A stretch of DNA of 64,000 nucleotides from Hyphomicrobiales bacterium (GCA_900471525.1 UCEZ01000014.1:124979-188978), one strand, 5' to 3'. Counted from the stretch's first letter, positions 1 to 9,302 are shown. The notes: generated by a model not told the origin, from the sequence alone. A program made the numbers and translations.

Positions 1-1
1 G

Positions 2-862
2 ACACAGTATTTCGAGATGCTGGGAAACCGCGCGATATACCACGACGGATGGATTGCTGCGACGACGCCCGCGACACTTCCGTGGGAACTCAGCACCAAG
101 ACGCCTCCCGACGTGATCACGGGCTACAACTGGGAACTCTACAACGTCGACGAAGACCCGACGCAGTTCACCGATCTCGCCGCCAAGATGCCCGACAAGC
201 TCAAGGAGCTGCAGGACCTCTTCTACACGGAGGCAAAGAAGTACAACGTCCTGCCGCTAGACAACTCGACGCTTGCACGCTGGAACGCCGCTCGACCGAA
301 CCTCACGGCAGGACGGACGCAGTTCACTTATTCGGGCGAACTGAGCGGTGTGCCTGGGAGCGCCGCCCCCAGCACCTTGAACAAGTCCTACACCATCACC
401 GCCGAGGTCGAGATACCCGAGGGCGGTGCGGAAGGAATGATCGTCACCGAAGGCGGACGCTTTGGCGGTTACGGCCTATTCCTCAGCAAGGGAGATTTCG
501 GTGTCGGCCGGGGGAAGGTCGTGTTCCTCTACAATCTCCTGGACCTGAAGCGGACGACATGGGAGGGGCCGGAACTCGAACCCGGCAAGCACACGATCGT
601 CTTCGACTTCAAGTCGGATGGAAAGGGGCTTGGAGCGGGCGGCGCGGGGGTTCTGTCGGTGGACGGCAACGAGGTCGCAAAGAACTCCATCGATCATGGC
701 ATCCCGGTTACCTTCCCGGAGGATGAGACCTTCGACGTCGGCCTCGACACCCGCACGGGCGTAGCCTTGCTGGAATACCGATACGACACGCCATTCCGCT
801 TCACAGGTAAGATCGACAAATTGACCTTCGAACTGCGGCCCCAGTCAAATGCAACGCCCTGA
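2..862 (+). CDS. Sulfatase (arylsulfatase family), C-terminal part, open at the left edge
   Basis: The reading frame is open from the first bases of the window (TQYFEMLGNRAIY onward) to the stop at 862, so the catalytic N-terminal half lies outside. What remains aligns closely by eye with the last third of the complete sulfatase at 15512-17902. Shared blocks are NRAIY-DGW, DLAAKMPDKL, NKSYTITAEV, GGRFGGYG, FDFKSDG and FDVG-DTRTGV. This tail is probably a beta-sandwich accessory domain. It differs from the other copy by a short insertion (about DFGVGRG) after FLSKG. A GGGGAGG-type ribosome site for the next gene follows closely. Substrate unknown. That the missing half has a normal active site is inference from the homologue. 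Confidence 0.9.
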   Translation, partial: TQYFEMLGNRAIYHDGWIAATTPATLPWELSTKTPPDVITGYNWELYNVDEDPTQFTDLAAKMPDKLKELQDLFYTEAKKYNVLPLDNSTLARWNAARPNLTAGRTQFTYSGELSGVPGSAAPSTLNKSYTITAEVEIPEGGAEGMIVTEGGRFGGYGLFLSKGDFGVGRGKVVFLYNLLDLKRTTWEGPELEPGKHTIVFDFKSDGKGLGAGGAGVLSVDGNEVAKNSIDHGIPVTFPEDETFDVGLDTRTGVALLEYRYDTPFRFTGKIDKLTFELRPQSNATP

Positions 863-897
863 TGATTGGACGAGCATGCTAGGGGAGGTACGGGTTT

Positions 898-1245
898 ATG
901 ATACGCGTGCTTGATCTCGCTGCGTTTGGTGAAATCGCAACAGGGCTCGCTCTTCTCGTCGCGCCTTCCTTCGTAGGGCAGGTGTTGCTTGGGGAGGCGC
1001 TGACAGGTGCTGGGATTCCGACGGCCCGAGTAGCAGGCATTGCCCTGATAGCGCTCGGCGTTGCCTGCTGGAAGAATTCAGGTCTCCTCGGCATGCTGAT
1101 CTACAGTACGGCGGTCACGTGCTATCTGGCTTATTTCGGGCTGATGGAGGGCTCCGCTGGCGTCCTTCTGTGGCCCGCGGTTGGACTTCATGCGGTGCTG
1201 GGGACCTTGCTCTGGCGCAGTCACACGAAAACCCACACCTCCTAG
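898..1245 (+). CDS. Small four-helix membrane protein
   Basis: This 115-residue protein is almost entirely hydrophobic and should form about four transmembrane segments. The ATG at 898 follows an AGGGGAGG ribosome site. It lies 35 bases after the sulfatase fragment and is probably cotranscribed with it. It resembles the product at 4626-4997: both share an EIATGLALLV / EAATGLALLV opening, an R(V/I)AG-AL-ALG(V/I)ACW block and a W-P-(V/I)-H near the end. No enzymatic motif is visible, so it is an uncharacterised inner-membrane protein. Confidence 0.75.
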   Translation: MIRVLDLAAFGEIATGLALLVAPSFVGQVLLGEALTGAGIPTARVAGIALIALGVACWKNSGLLGMLIYSTAVTCYLAYFGLMEGSAGVLLWPAVGLHAVLGTLLWRSHTKTHTS

Positions 1246-1433
1246 TTCATGTGCCCCACACAACTGCTTGGAACGAGGAGCAAAAAATCGTCGGTCACTC
1301 AAATACATAAATCGCATTTGGTGGTCTTTGCTACCTAATGCCGGAGAGAAGTCGGTTCGTATTCACCTTCGCCTAGGCGGCGATGCTACAAGCAAACCGC
1401 CAGCAGCTAGCCCCGATCAAAGCTCTCCAACTT

Positions 1434-2279
1434 CTATCGCATCCCGACAATGATGGTCGCTGTCGACAGCAGGCGAACATCACCTTCCCGCACAGCCTGT
1501 CTAGCCGACGCCAATACCTCCTGCCGGATCTTCGTATGTGTGGTCGTGTCCGCCTTCGAAAGCCCAGCGACCACTGGCGCTGCTATATCCGTCATGAAGT
1601 CCCAGTACTGCTCAGGTGTCGCGTGTGTCATCAATGAGGAGACCTCCTCTTCTTCGATGCGCTTCAGGCCTGACTGTTCGAAGGCGTTGCGCATCAGTGC
1701 TGGTTGAGCGCATCGAAAGAGGCCTGGCGAGCCTGGCGGAGGCGGGGACATCTGAACATGACGACCGATCGCCGACATGATGGTTGTCGCCCAAGGGTTC
1801 TTGTCGGGTTCGCTCCACACGGCAGCGACGATCCTCGAGCCAGGCTTGGCGACGCGGGCGAATTCGCGTGCCGAGAGATCAATGTCCGGAAAGAACATGA
1901 ATCCGAAGCGGCAGAGGACGGCGTCGAATGTGCCGTCAGGAAAGGGAAGGGCTCCCGCATCGGCAACCCTGGTATCGAAATTCGACAAGCCGCGACGCTC
2001 TGCATTCTCCGCAGCCACCGCCAGCATGCGTTCGGAAAGATCGGTTACGGTGACCTTCCCGTCCGGCACCATGGCAGCGGCGGTGAGGCCTGGTTCGCCA
2101 GTGCCGGCTGCGACGTCAAGAACTCGCGAGCTGTCTCTCAGATCGGCGTGGCGGAGCATCGCGTCGCCAAACGGGGCGAGCCATCCAAGCACCAGTTCGT
2201 CCCATTTCTTCCAGCCTGCGGAAAACCGGTCCCAAGTGTCGCGCTGCTGGTCGCGGATTTCGTCAAAGCTGTTAGGCAT
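1434..2279 (-). CDS. Class I SAM-dependent methyltransferase
   Basis: This 281-residue cytosolic protein has the UbiE/COQ5-like Rossmann methyltransferase pattern. Motif I is VLDVAAGTGEPG at residues 53-64, an acidic residue ends strand 2 (VTVTDLSERML), and motif II/III follow as DAGALPFPDGTFDAVLCRFGFMFF. An aromatic-rich C-terminal part probably forms the acceptor pocket. The start has a strong GGAGGAG ribosome site. It is transcribed opposite to the preceding membrane protein gene. The methyl acceptor cannot be read from the sequence; the family includes quinone and small-molecule methylases. Confidence 0.85.
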   Translation of the reverse strand: MPNSFDEIRDQQRDTWDRFSAGWKKWDELVLGWLAPFGDAMLRHADLRDSSRVLDVAAGTGEPGLTAAAMVPDGKVTVTDLSERMLAVAAENAERRGLSNFDTRVADAGALPFPDGTFDAVLCRFGFMFFPDIDLSAREFARVAKPGSRIVAAVWSEPDKNPWATTIMSAIGRHVQMSPPPPGSPGLFRCAQPALMRNAFEQSGLKRIEEEEVSSLMTHATPEQYWDFMTDIAAPVVAGLSKADTTTHTKIRQEVLASARQAVREGDVRLLSTATIIVGMR

Positions 2280-2451
2280 GCCCGCTCCTCCTTGGTTGTC
2301 CGGCTTGCGTTCAGCACAGACGATCGGTTTCGTTGAATGCGACCTTTCGTTTCGAGATCCGTCAATTCATGGGGGCAGAGTGCCGTAGTCCTTCAAAGCC
2401 TGCGCTCAGGTCGGAAGGCCGTCCCGGCTTCGTCAACGCGGGCTACAATTC

Positions 2452-4248
2452 TCACTGACCATACGAAACGCCTGCCATCCCGATCTCCGCGGCGACCTCC
2501 GCTTCGTCGGGCACGGGCAGTCCAGCCTTCCGAAGCGATGCAATGATGTGGGCGCTGTCCTCCGGCTTGATGTTCCGCTTCCGGTTCTCCTCAACGATAT
2601 CGTAGATATACTGGGGGCGCATCTTCATGAAGATCTCTCCCTCGCGCCTTGCATCGGCGATCATTCCGGCATCGGCGTAGACGGCGGCGGCCACGACGTG
2701 AAACTGCGGGAATTTCTGCAGGTCAGCCTTCCGTATCAGGATCACCGCCTTCTCGTGGTCTCCCAGCATGTTGGCCGCAAGCGCCGCTGTTCCCTGGTAG
2801 AAACCTGCTCCACCGGGATTGAGCCTGAGCGCCTCGTCGAGCAAGGCGGCTCCGCGTTGCCATTGTCCGCTCATTGCCACCCGCGTTCCGAACTCCCCAA
2901 GAAGCTCCGTGTCGTTCGGGTTCGTCGCGAGTGCTTCTTCCCCGACCGCGAGAGCTTCTGTCAGGTTCCGGTTGAAGAACAACGCGGTCATGAGCGCTTG
3001 CAAAGCCCTTGTGTTCTCCGGTTCAAGCTCGACAGCGCGCCGGGCGGTGGTCAGCGCCCTGTCCAACGGCGTCTCCGAACCGCCTTTCGGATTGAACCTG
3101 AAGCGGTCCTCGTCGAGGTAGGCGATGGACAGCATCGCCAGGGCCGTCGCATAGGTCGGGTACCTTGCCACCGCTGATTCAAGACAGTCCCGCGCCGTCA
3201 GATGGGTTGGCGGACTGAGTTCGGAGCGGTAGGCGTAGAAGCGAAGCGTGCACTCGTAGACGCCGAGGTCGTCCGGAGGCGGATGGGCTGTCACTGCCTG
3301 CGCGATGATCCCGTAAGGCTGCGCCACGGCGGTGGCGACCTTGCTGGCGACGTCGGACTGGATGGCGAACAGCTCCCGCGTGCTCAGATCGTCGTCGTAG
3401 GTCTTGGACCACAGAATCGCGCCGTCTGACGTATCCAGAAGACGGGCTGTCACCCGCACCTGGCTGCCGGAGACACGCACGCCGCCTGCAAGCAGGTAGT
3501 GAGCGCCAATGTCGCCGCGGACCTGAGACACGTCCACTTCAGGCTGGAGGGCTTTCGACGTCTCGCGGCCGAACACCTTGATCTCCTTGAAGCGGGGCAG
3601 GGCCGTGAGCAACTCCTCGGTCAGGCCGACCGTATAGAGCACAGCCTGTGGTCCGTCTCCGAGATTGGCAAAAGGCGCGATGACCAGTGTCGGCTTGTCC
3701 GGCACCTCCGCATAGTTCGCCAGTTTGATGCCCGCCTCGAAATGGTCAGTCGCCCAGTAGATCAGCCCTACGACGCAGACAACGACCCCGAGCGCAGCCA
3801 GCATCGGCCAGCCGATAGTAACGCGGGGAAGGACGAGGCCATTGGTGACCTTTTCATCACCGATCTCAGCAGATGCCGCGTCGTTCCAGGTGAAGGACGG
3901 GGCATAACCTCCTTTGGGGATATCTATCCTGATTGGATCGAGCTGCCCTGCCACGAGATAGTATCGCTCGAGCGAGCGCCGCAGGCGCCCCGCTTCGATG
4001 CGGACCACAGGATCGTCCTGGGAAAAGCCCTCGCGCCGCTTGAAGATCTCGACGGCGATGGAGTAGCCCTTCAGGCGGTTCGAGCGTCCTGCCAGAGCCT
4101 CCTCGGTGATATAGGCCAGGAGCAAAGCTCCGCGTCCCGCATGCGGGAATTCACTGCTTGCGATGATGCGTGCAAGCTGTTCACGGATTTCTTCCGGGTT
4201 TGGTGGGAGCCGGGGTTCGCCGCCTTCTTCTGTCATTGCGGTCTGCAT
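2452..4248 (-). CDS. CadC/adenylate-cyclase-like membrane signalling protein with TolB-like and TPR domains
   Basis: The protein has 598 residues. Its N-terminal cytosolic region (about 15-115) is the conserved module seen in rhizobial proteins often named adenylate cyclase (EIREQLARI, SNRLKGYSIAVEIF, DPVVRIEAGRLRR, IDIPKGGYAP). A single transmembrane helix lies at about 148-166. A TolB/FlgO-like domain follows (LVIAPFANLGDG), then several tetratricopeptide-like helices. No cyclase catalytic domain is visible. The ATG at 4248 has AGGAG five bases upstream; a GTG one codon earlier is less likely. Probably a membrane-anchored signalling or regulatory scaffold; exact role unknown. Confidence 0.75.
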   Translation of the reverse strand: MQTAMTEEGGEPRLPPNPEEIREQLARIIASSEFPHAGRGALLLAYITEEALAGRSNRLKGYSIAVEIFKRREGFSQDDPVVRIEAGRLRRSLERYYLVAGQLDPIRIDIPKGGYAPSFTWNDAASAEIGDEKVTNGLVLPRVTIGWPMLAALGVVVCVVGLIYWATDHFEAGIKLANYAEVPDKPTLVIAPFANLGDGPQAVLYTVGLTEELLTALPRFKEIKVFGRETSKALQPEVDVSQVRGDIGAHYLLAGGVRVSGSQVRVTARLLDTSDGAILWSKTYDDDLSTRELFAIQSDVASKVATAVAQPYGIIAQAVTAHPPPDDLGVYECTLRFYAYRSELSPPTHLTARDCLESAVARYPTYATALAMLSIAYLDEDRFRFNPKGGSETPLDRALTTARRAVELEPENTRALQALMTALFFNRNLTEALAVGEEALATNPNDTELLGEFGTRVAMSGQWQRGAALLDEALRLNPGGAGFYQGTAALAANMLGDHEKAVILIRKADLQKFPQFHVVAAAVYADAGMIADARREGEIFMKMRPQYIYDIVEENRKRNIKPEDSAHIIASLRKAGLPVPDEAEVAAEIGMAGVSYGQ

Positions 4249-4625
4249 CACCTGCTCCTAACGCTGTTCTTGGGCCAGAACAATCGCGGTCTTTTCAGGA
4301 TCGCTAATGCAACCTACTCCAACGGTCCCATTGCGTCCACGACCGGAGGGTACGATTTCGCACCACCGCCGACGCACTCAGAACCTCCTGGGAGGTTTCG
4401 TAAAGTCCGGAACGGGACCAGCGTCACGTCGAACTGGTGGAACTCGCGGACAGTCAGTGCGTCGAAATCGAGAACGCTCTGGACAACGCAACGGTCGCGC
4501 TGTTCCGCCGCCCCGGTGATGACGAATGGCACGGCCCTTCATCATTTTATTTCCTCGTCAACGATCGCGGCCAGGGCTGGTTTAAGCGTCGAGTGTAGAC
4601 GGACGTTTCTCAATACGGCTGCTGT
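4249..4625. other. Intergenic stretch with a possible coding remnant
   Basis: No intact gene was found between the signalling protein start and the small membrane protein stop. On the plus strand the frame ending at the TAG at 4596-4598 reads as protein-like sequence (HVELVELADSQC, then GDDEWHGPSSFYF and GQGWFKRRV). It has no usable ATG and is interrupted by a TAA at 4401-4403. It could be the decayed 3' end of a small gene. It could also be chance. Confidence 0.25.
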
Positions 4626-4997
4626 TCAGGTGCTTCTGGGCGACAAGTACACGATGCACCAGACGGCCATTACCGTGTGAACCAGGATCGCGGGCCAGAA
4701 AGCGACGCCCGACAGGCCCGGCCCGATCCATCCAGCCAAGAGGACGACGACAACGGTGGCGTTGTAGAAGGCCATGGCCGCGAGCAACCCTCTCGATCCG
4801 CCTTCGCGCGTGAACCAGCAGGCAATCCCGAGCGCCAGGAGTGCCGCTCCGGCGATACGACTGACCGTCATTCCCGCGGCGGTGCCGAGCGTTGCCCCTA
4901 GAAGTAACTCGACTAAAACCGTCGGAATGACCAGCAGCGCCAGCCCTGTCGCCGCTTCCAACACGCCCATTGCGGATAGCAAGACCCTCTCACTCAC
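4626..4997 (-). CDS. Small four-helix membrane protein, paralogue of the one at 898
   Basis: This hydrophobic protein of about 123 residues has four predicted membrane helices and no catalytic motif. It shares the VLEAATGLALLV opening and the R-AG-ALLALGIACW core with the product at 898-1245. The chosen start is GTG at 4997, preceded by AGAGGTG at good spacing; a GTG three codons upstream (5006) is possible but has a poorer ribosome site. It is the last gene of a minus-strand run from 7626, though a gap of about 130 bases separates it from the preceding gene. Confidence 0.7.
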   Translation of the reverse strand: MSERVLLSAMGVLEAATGLALLVIPTVLVELLLGATLGTAAGMTVSRIAGAALLALGIACWFTREGGSRGLLAAMAFYNATVVVVLLAGWIGPGLSGVAFWPAILVHTVMAVWCIVYLSPRST

Positions 4998-5126
4998 GTC
5001 GTTCACCTCTTTGTTCGTGTCAAACCGTCTGACGGAAACACGTGGCCGGCCGCAATAGTCCGGGCGACGCTTACTGAAACTGCGTCGGCCCCAGCTTGAT
5101 GCCCAACGTCTCCCCCGCCATCGCTG

Positions 5127-5888
5127 CTACCGTTTCCCGAGGTGTGCCAGCGCGTCTCGCAACGGACCGTCTGACACGTGAACGACCCCGATATAGGGAT
5201 GCGCCATGTCGACGACGAGGAAGACCGCGCCAGCGACCGACAGGGAGCAGATCAACATGACGCCGATCACGGTCGGATTTGCCGGAGCCTGCAGCCCGAA
5301 CGTGGCAAACAGCCAGGCAAGCCAGAAGACCAGGATGACGAGGAATGCTGTCGGCAATCCCTCGGAACTGATTTCGACAAGCATCCACCGGGCCTCGGCC
5401 AGTTGCCCGCTCACATCGAGCGCACGCGATTGAAGCAACCGCTGTGGATCGGTTTTCGGCGTGAGCTCACGAAGTTCGGCCTGTATCGGCTCGATGCTCT
5501 GGGATGCGTCATAGGGATCGATGGCTGCCTGCTCGGAGGATGAGCCCCAGCCTTGTTTGAGCCGGAGTTCGACAAGGCTGGCAAGACGCCTGCGCGCGTC
5601 CGACGTCTCCGGGCCATGTTGTGCCATCACCCTGTCCAGCAGGAGGACGCGGGCGGCGGATGTCCGAAGCTCGGCCTCGGCGTTGTCGTAGACGTTCTTC
5701 GCCGATGCGATCAGCAGTCCGAGAGCAAGCGCGGACAAGGTCCCCACCACGGCAGTCGACATCCGGATCGCGTCTTTGGAGTCCGAGTCCAGATGGTGGG
5801 TCGGAAGCCGGGAGTGGATCAGGATTCCAAGCAGAGCTGCCCCGAACAGACACGCAAGGACGATCGCGCCGAGGGTGATGGAACTCAT
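5127..5888 (-). CDS. Bestrophin-like (DUF4239) membrane protein
   Basis: The protein has 253 residues. Two hydrophobic segments lie near the N terminus (LGAIVLACLFGAALLGILI and the STAVVGTLSALALGLLIASA block) and two near the C terminus, flanking a soluble helical middle rich in charged residues. This is the arrangement of DUF4239 'bestrophin-like' proteins. The ATG at 5888 is preferred because GGAGAAAG precedes it and it lies 11 bases after the stop of the esterase gene, a typical operon spacing. The ATG at 5921 would overlap that gene. Transport activity is not established for this family. Confidence 0.75.
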   Translation of the reverse strand: MSSITLGAIVLACLFGAALLGILIHSRLPTHHLDSDSKDAIRMSTAVVGTLSALALGLLIASAKNVYDNAEAELRTSAARVLLLDRVMAQHGPETSDARRRLASLVELRLKQGWGSSSEQAAIDPYDASQSIEPIQAELRELTPKTDPQRLLQSRALDVSGQLAEARWMLVEISSEGLPTAFLVILVFWLAWLFATFGLQAPANPTVIGVMLICSLSVAGAVFLVVDMAHPYIGVVHVSDGPLRDALAHLGKR

Positions 5889-5899
5889 GTTCTTTCTCC

Positions 5900-7201
5900 T
5901 CAGTTCTTCGATGTCCGGCAAGCCGGATCTACCGTCGACGTCGATTTGCAGTCCTTTACCGCGATCTTCTGCTTACCATCCGACTGACCAGCGAGGCCGT
6001 TGACGTGGTTGGCATAGTTGTCGCGGGTATCTGCGTCGAGGACGGCGACGGGAGCGGCAAGGACCAGGCCTGCGGCGCTGCCAGCCGCAGCGGCCACGTC
6101 CGTGGTTCCGGCGAGGATCGTATCGCCGAAACCCACGCGGCTATCCGTCAGCGTCTGTCCCTCCGATATCCGGGCACCGATGAGCTGGACGACCTCGGGA
6201 GATTCCGCGAACTTGCTGTGATGCAGGTCGTCGCCGGCCTTGACCTTGGTCATGTCGATCACCGAAATCTTGTAGTCCGCCAGCTCCTGCTTGTAGGGAG
6301 CCGTTTCCGGATCGATCGCCCCCAGCCTGGGGATGTTTCCCCAGACCCTTCGGGAAAATGCGAGGGCGCGGTCGTCGCGCGACACGAACAGGGTGAACCG
6401 GGGGTGCTGATTGCCCATGTCCTCGATCTGCGACCGAAATACATCGACGTCGACATCGGGGGCGGCCAGCATCACGTTCTTGAACTTGGCCGGAAGACCA
6501 CCGTTGCGGATCGCCATCTGGCGCAAGGCTTCAAGCGTCAGCCAGTTGCCCATGGAATGTGCCAGGATGGAAACTTCCTTCACTTCGCCGTCTTTCGCCA
6601 GATATTGGAACAATGTCTCAAGCGCATTGCGCGTGTAGTTGGTGCTTTCGCGGTCATATCCGTATGCAAGCAGGCTACCGCGGGAGGGCCAGGTCACGAG
6701 GACCGGTGCGCTATGGACACGTGAATCATTGACGATCTGGGCGAAGCGGTAGACGCTGTCCTCGTACCGATTGTTGAACCCATGCACGAAGACAAGAACG
6801 CTCCGGTCCGGACTCTTCTTCACGGAGGCACTCAGCCAGCGCTTCGCAGCGTCGATGTCGATCACGTCCGCCTTCAGGGTCGCGAAGTCGGTCTCGGGGT
6901 TTGAAGGTAGCTTCTTCGGCCACGCGACGTCGCCCACCTTGCGGACTTTGGGCAGGGATACGGTCATCTCGGCAAATGCCGGCCCCCGTGCTCGTTCTCC
7001 TGTAAACATCTCGCCCGGCACGGTGGAGCGGCCGCGGGTGGTGGCAATCAGCATCTCCACCCGGTCTGAACCGGGGATCGTATCCGCGACTGGTGTCAGC
7101 ACATATTTGGGATGGCCACCGCATCCCGCAGGCAGGACGAGCGCGAGGCAGAGGAAAAGCTGCTGTAGACGGCCGGGAACCGACGTGTTTCGAATCTTCA
7201 A
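5900..7201 (-). CDS. DUF900 alpha/beta-hydrolase lipoprotein (putative esterase)
   Basis: This 433-residue protein starts at a TTG preceded by GGGGAAG. A lipoprotein signal peptide ends in LPAGC with the lipidated cysteine near residue 27, so it should be envelope-anchored. The DUF900 hydrolase core follows: VLVFVHGFNN (oxyanion strand), a nucleophile elbow AHSMGN with the catalytic serine, an acidic residue in the APDVDVDVF / SRDDRAL region, and a histidine near DDLHHSKF. The start codon lies 50 bases after the small secreted protein gene, which carries the shared operator, so both are probably coexpressed. Substrate unknown. Confidence 0.85.
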   Translation of the reverse strand: MKIRNTSVPGRLQQLFLCLALVLPAGCGGHPKYVLTPVADTIPGSDRVEMLIATTRGRSTVPGEMFTGERARGPAFAEMTVSLPKVRKVGDVAWPKKLPSNPETDFATLKADVIDIDAAKRWLSASVKKSPDRSVLVFVHGFNNRYEDSVYRFAQIVNDSRVHSAPVLVTWPSRGSLLAYGYDRESTNYTRNALETLFQYLAKDGEVKEVSILAHSMGNWLTLEALRQMAIRNGGLPAKFKNVMLAAPDVDVDVFRSQIEDMGNQHPRFTLFVSRDDRALAFSRRVWGNIPRLGAIDPETAPYKQELADYKISVIDMTKVKAGDDLHHSKFAESPEVVQLIGARISEGQTLTDSRVGFGDTILAGTTDVAAAAGSAAGLVLAAPVAVLDADTRDNYANHVNGLAGQSDGKQKIAVKDCKSTSTVDPACRTSKN

Positions 7202-7251
7202 CTGACTTCCCCAATCAATGTTGGCCCCGACCGATAACTATCTTTCTACCA

Positions 7252-7626
7252 TTATCGCGGGCATGCGTCCCAGAATCCCGTCTTCTTCGTACTGTCGGTG
7301 TAGTACCAACATTGACCCGACGTCGGTGGTGTTCCGGCCACCGATGCTGCGGCTGCACCTGCGATGAACCCGATCGCCGCTCCTGCGGCGATGGCATCGC
7401 CTGTCGGCCAGTAGCGGCGCGGATTGACGACCACGACACCGCGCATGACGGGCGGACGGCGAACGGCAAACGCACCGTTGCGTCCCACGGCGGCGCGTCC
7501 ACGCGCTCCGCAGTCTGCAGCGGCACGACGTGCCTCGGCGGGCGACGATACGATCATCGGCGCTACGACCGTCGCAACGACGGCCACGGTTGCTACGGCG
7601 TTGCGAATGTTGCTTACGATGTGCAT
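7252..7626 (-). CDS. Small secreted protein with aromatic/cysteine C-terminal motif
   Basis: The 124-residue product begins with a signal peptide ending around SSPAEA. A basic, arginine-rich part and a glycine/alanine helix (GDAIAAGAAIGFIAGAAAAS) follow, then the C-terminal motif QCWYYTD-----GFWDACP. Similar tails occur in small rhizobial periplasmic proteins of unknown function. The ATG at 7626 has a GGAAGAG ribosome site; the frame is open farther upstream but would run through the operator at 7693-7707. It heads the unit 7626-5127 with the esterase and the DUF4239 protein. Confidence 0.7.
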   Translation of the reverse strand: MHIVSNIRNAVATVAVVATVVAPMIVSSPAEARRAAADCGARGRAAVGRNGAFAVRRPPVMRGVVVVNPRRYWPTGDAIAAGAAIGFIAGAAAASVAGTPPTSGQCWYYTDSTKKTGFWDACPR

Positions 7627-7692
7627 CTGCTCTTCCGAATTTCCCGTTTGAAACGACGTTCGCACTAGGACTGAACCAGCGCCATTGTGGGT

Positions 7693-7707
7693 GTATGTTA
7701 CAGTATC
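7693..7707 (-). promoter_or_regulatory. Putative operator box A (GATACTGTAACATAC)
   Basis: On the minus strand the box reads GATACTGTAACATAC, identical to boxes at 11671 and 15271. It sits 66 bases before the ATG of the small secreted protein (7626) and just after the stop of the DUF4105 gene at 7715, inside a 90-base gap. GATACT could double as a -10 element. It is probably bound by a regulator encoded elsewhere. Confidence 0.65.
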
Positions 7708-7714
7708 GTAGGCT

Positions 7715-8731
7715 CTACTGAGCCTCCCGCGGCGGCGGGAACGGCACTCCGACACGGATCGCTTTGGAGAACTCCGATGTCAGACCAACGGCTCGGGCCC
7801 GTTCGTCGATCTGAGCGATTTCCCTCAACTGAGACAGCGGCATCGAGGTGTCGATGGCCCCGCGGTCATAAGCATAGTCGGGAAGATACCCGTTCACGAT
7901 CAGTCGCCAGTCGAACGGCACCTCGTCTCCGGCGACCCGCATCAGCTTGACAACGGTCGTGGTGCAGTTGGTCGTGATCGAATTGTACCACTGCGGGGTC
8001 GTAGCAAGCGCGTTGGCGTCGGCGACGTATTCGAGCAACAGAAGCCGGGCCTGCTGCGGGGTTGCCCGCAACCGATAGATCTGGACGTCCTCGCCACGAA
8101 CATTCGAGCGGACACCGACGACATCCCGCTCGTCAGCCGCGAGGATCACAAGTGGGTCGTTCTTGAACAGGTCAGCCAGAGGCGAGAAGGAGCCGCCCAT
8201 TCGATGGCGGACCTCGATCGACCAGGCAAGCTGCACGCCACCGTCGAAGCCGAAGCTGAAGATCACATGCGCGATCTTCGGACCGGACCAGTAGGACATG
8301 AACATATCCACGGCCTTCAGCTTGCTGAGGTCATAGGTGCGTGTCGTCCAGCGTTCGGTGAAGTCGGTGTTGCTACGCCACTCGAAGTCCCGGACATTGG
8401 TGAGCGTCAGGACGTCCCCCTCGATCGTGCCAGTCACCTGCCGGGCGACATCCGGTGCCCAGGCGGCATTCGCCTGCGGCATGATCGTGCTCCACCAGAA
8501 GGTGATGCCCAGGAAGGCTGCGCCAAACACCGCGATTGCGGAAAACCGCCAGCGTCCGAACAGCGCGGCGACCGTGACGAGGCCAAGGATGACGAAGACG
8601 CCGGCGGCGATGCCCCGCCCGACGTCTGGTAGCGGTAGCCGATACCATAGGGCAAGCGCCGCCCAGGCGGTCGCGGCGGCCACGACTATGGCCATTGCCA
8701 AGAGGAGGATGATCAAGATCAATCGGCGCAA
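7715..8731 (-). CDS. DUF4105 membrane protein
   Basis: This protein of about 338 residues has three N-terminal transmembrane helices (RRLILIILLLAMAIVVAAATAW, then two within the next 70 residues) and a large periplasmic DUF4105 domain. That domain has the signature NSITTNCTTTVVKL, whose cysteine and surrounding polar residues suggest a papain-like active site. The TTG at 8731 is chosen because AAGGAA precedes it and the protein then opens directly with a membrane helix; an ATG at 8827 is possible but overlaps the upstream gene by 47 bases. It is the third gene of the unit led by the sulfatase at 10935. Confidence 0.75.
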   Translation of the reverse strand: MRRLILIILLLAMAIVVAAATAWAALALWYRLPLPDVGRGIAAGVFVILGLVTVAALFGRWRFSAIAVFGAAFLGITFWWSTIMPQANAAWAPDVARQVTGTIEGDVLTLTNVRDFEWRSNTDFTERWTTRTYDLSKLKAVDMFMSYWSGPKIAHVIFSFGFDGGVQLAWSIEVRHRMGGSFSPLADLFKNDPLVILAADERDVVGVRSNVRGEDVQIYRLRATPQQARLLLLEYVADANALATTPQWYNSITTNCTTTVVKLMRVAGDEVPFDWRLIVNGYLPDYAYDRGAIDTSMPLSQLREIAQIDERARAVGLTSEFSKAIRVGVPFPPPREAQ

Positions 8732-8780
8732 TGTCGGTTCCTTGTCGGGTTTCAGTTCGGCGGACGTGAAGCCGGATGCA

Positions 8781-9302
8781 TCAGGATCGGGTCCGTGCCC
8801 GCAACACGAACGACCAGAGCTTGCCATCCGTGCCCTCGTTGATCTCCCGGAACGCCAGGTACGGAATGAGGATGACCAGCATGACGAAGCTTGTTGCGAG
8901 GATCTGCCAGAGCTTGCCGCCCCAGAGTTCGGTCAGCGCCGCAGCAATGGTCTTTCCATGGATGAGAGCGAGGACCGCTTCCTCGACAACCGACAAGGCG
9001 ATGAGCAACAGGAGATACAGCACTGACTTGAGCGCGATGACGTGAATGATCCGCAGCTCCTTGTGGCTTTCACCGAGGTGGACAGCATGACCGAGAAGGA
9101 TGAACTTGCCGAGGATCAGCGCCTTCACGGCGGCAATACCGAACGGCGAAAAGGGTATGCCCTGGGTCTGCAGCAAGGCCATCTTGTACAGGATCAGGGC
9201 GATGAAGCAGAGATAGAGATAGGCCGCGAGCACGGCATATTCCCGTAGCTCGCGGCTCACTTTCTGCCTAACGGTGGCGGAAGGGGGATTCTTGATTGCC
9301 AT
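8781..9302 (-). CDS. Four-helix membrane protein of unknown function
   Basis: The 173-residue product has a basic N-terminal tail, then four hydrophobic segments (YAVLAAYLYLCFIALILY; AVKALILGKFILLG; IALKSVLYLLLLIALSV; ILATSFVMLVILIPYLAF), with a charged loop HLGESHKEL. No known catalytic motif is visible. The ATG at 9302 has AGGAG at normal spacing; the ATG two codons upstream abuts the ribosome site. It lies between the sulfatase and DUF4105 genes in one minus-strand unit, so a role in the same envelope function is inferred. Confidence 0.75.
   Translation of the reverse strand: MAIKNPPSATVRQKVSRELREYAVLAAYLYLCFIALILYKMALLQTQGIPFSPFGIAAVKALILGKFILLGHAVHLGESHKELRIIHVIALKSVLYLLLLIALSVVEEAVLALIHGKTIAAALTELWGGKLWQILATSFVMLVILIPYLAFREINEGTDGKLWSFVLRARTRS

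Noticed and set aside
3499..4680. 393-codon plus-strand open frame
   Set aside because: It mostly mirrors the TPR/TolB-like protein on the minus strand and has no family-like content. Only the short stretch near 4404-4598, in a different frame, looked protein-like.
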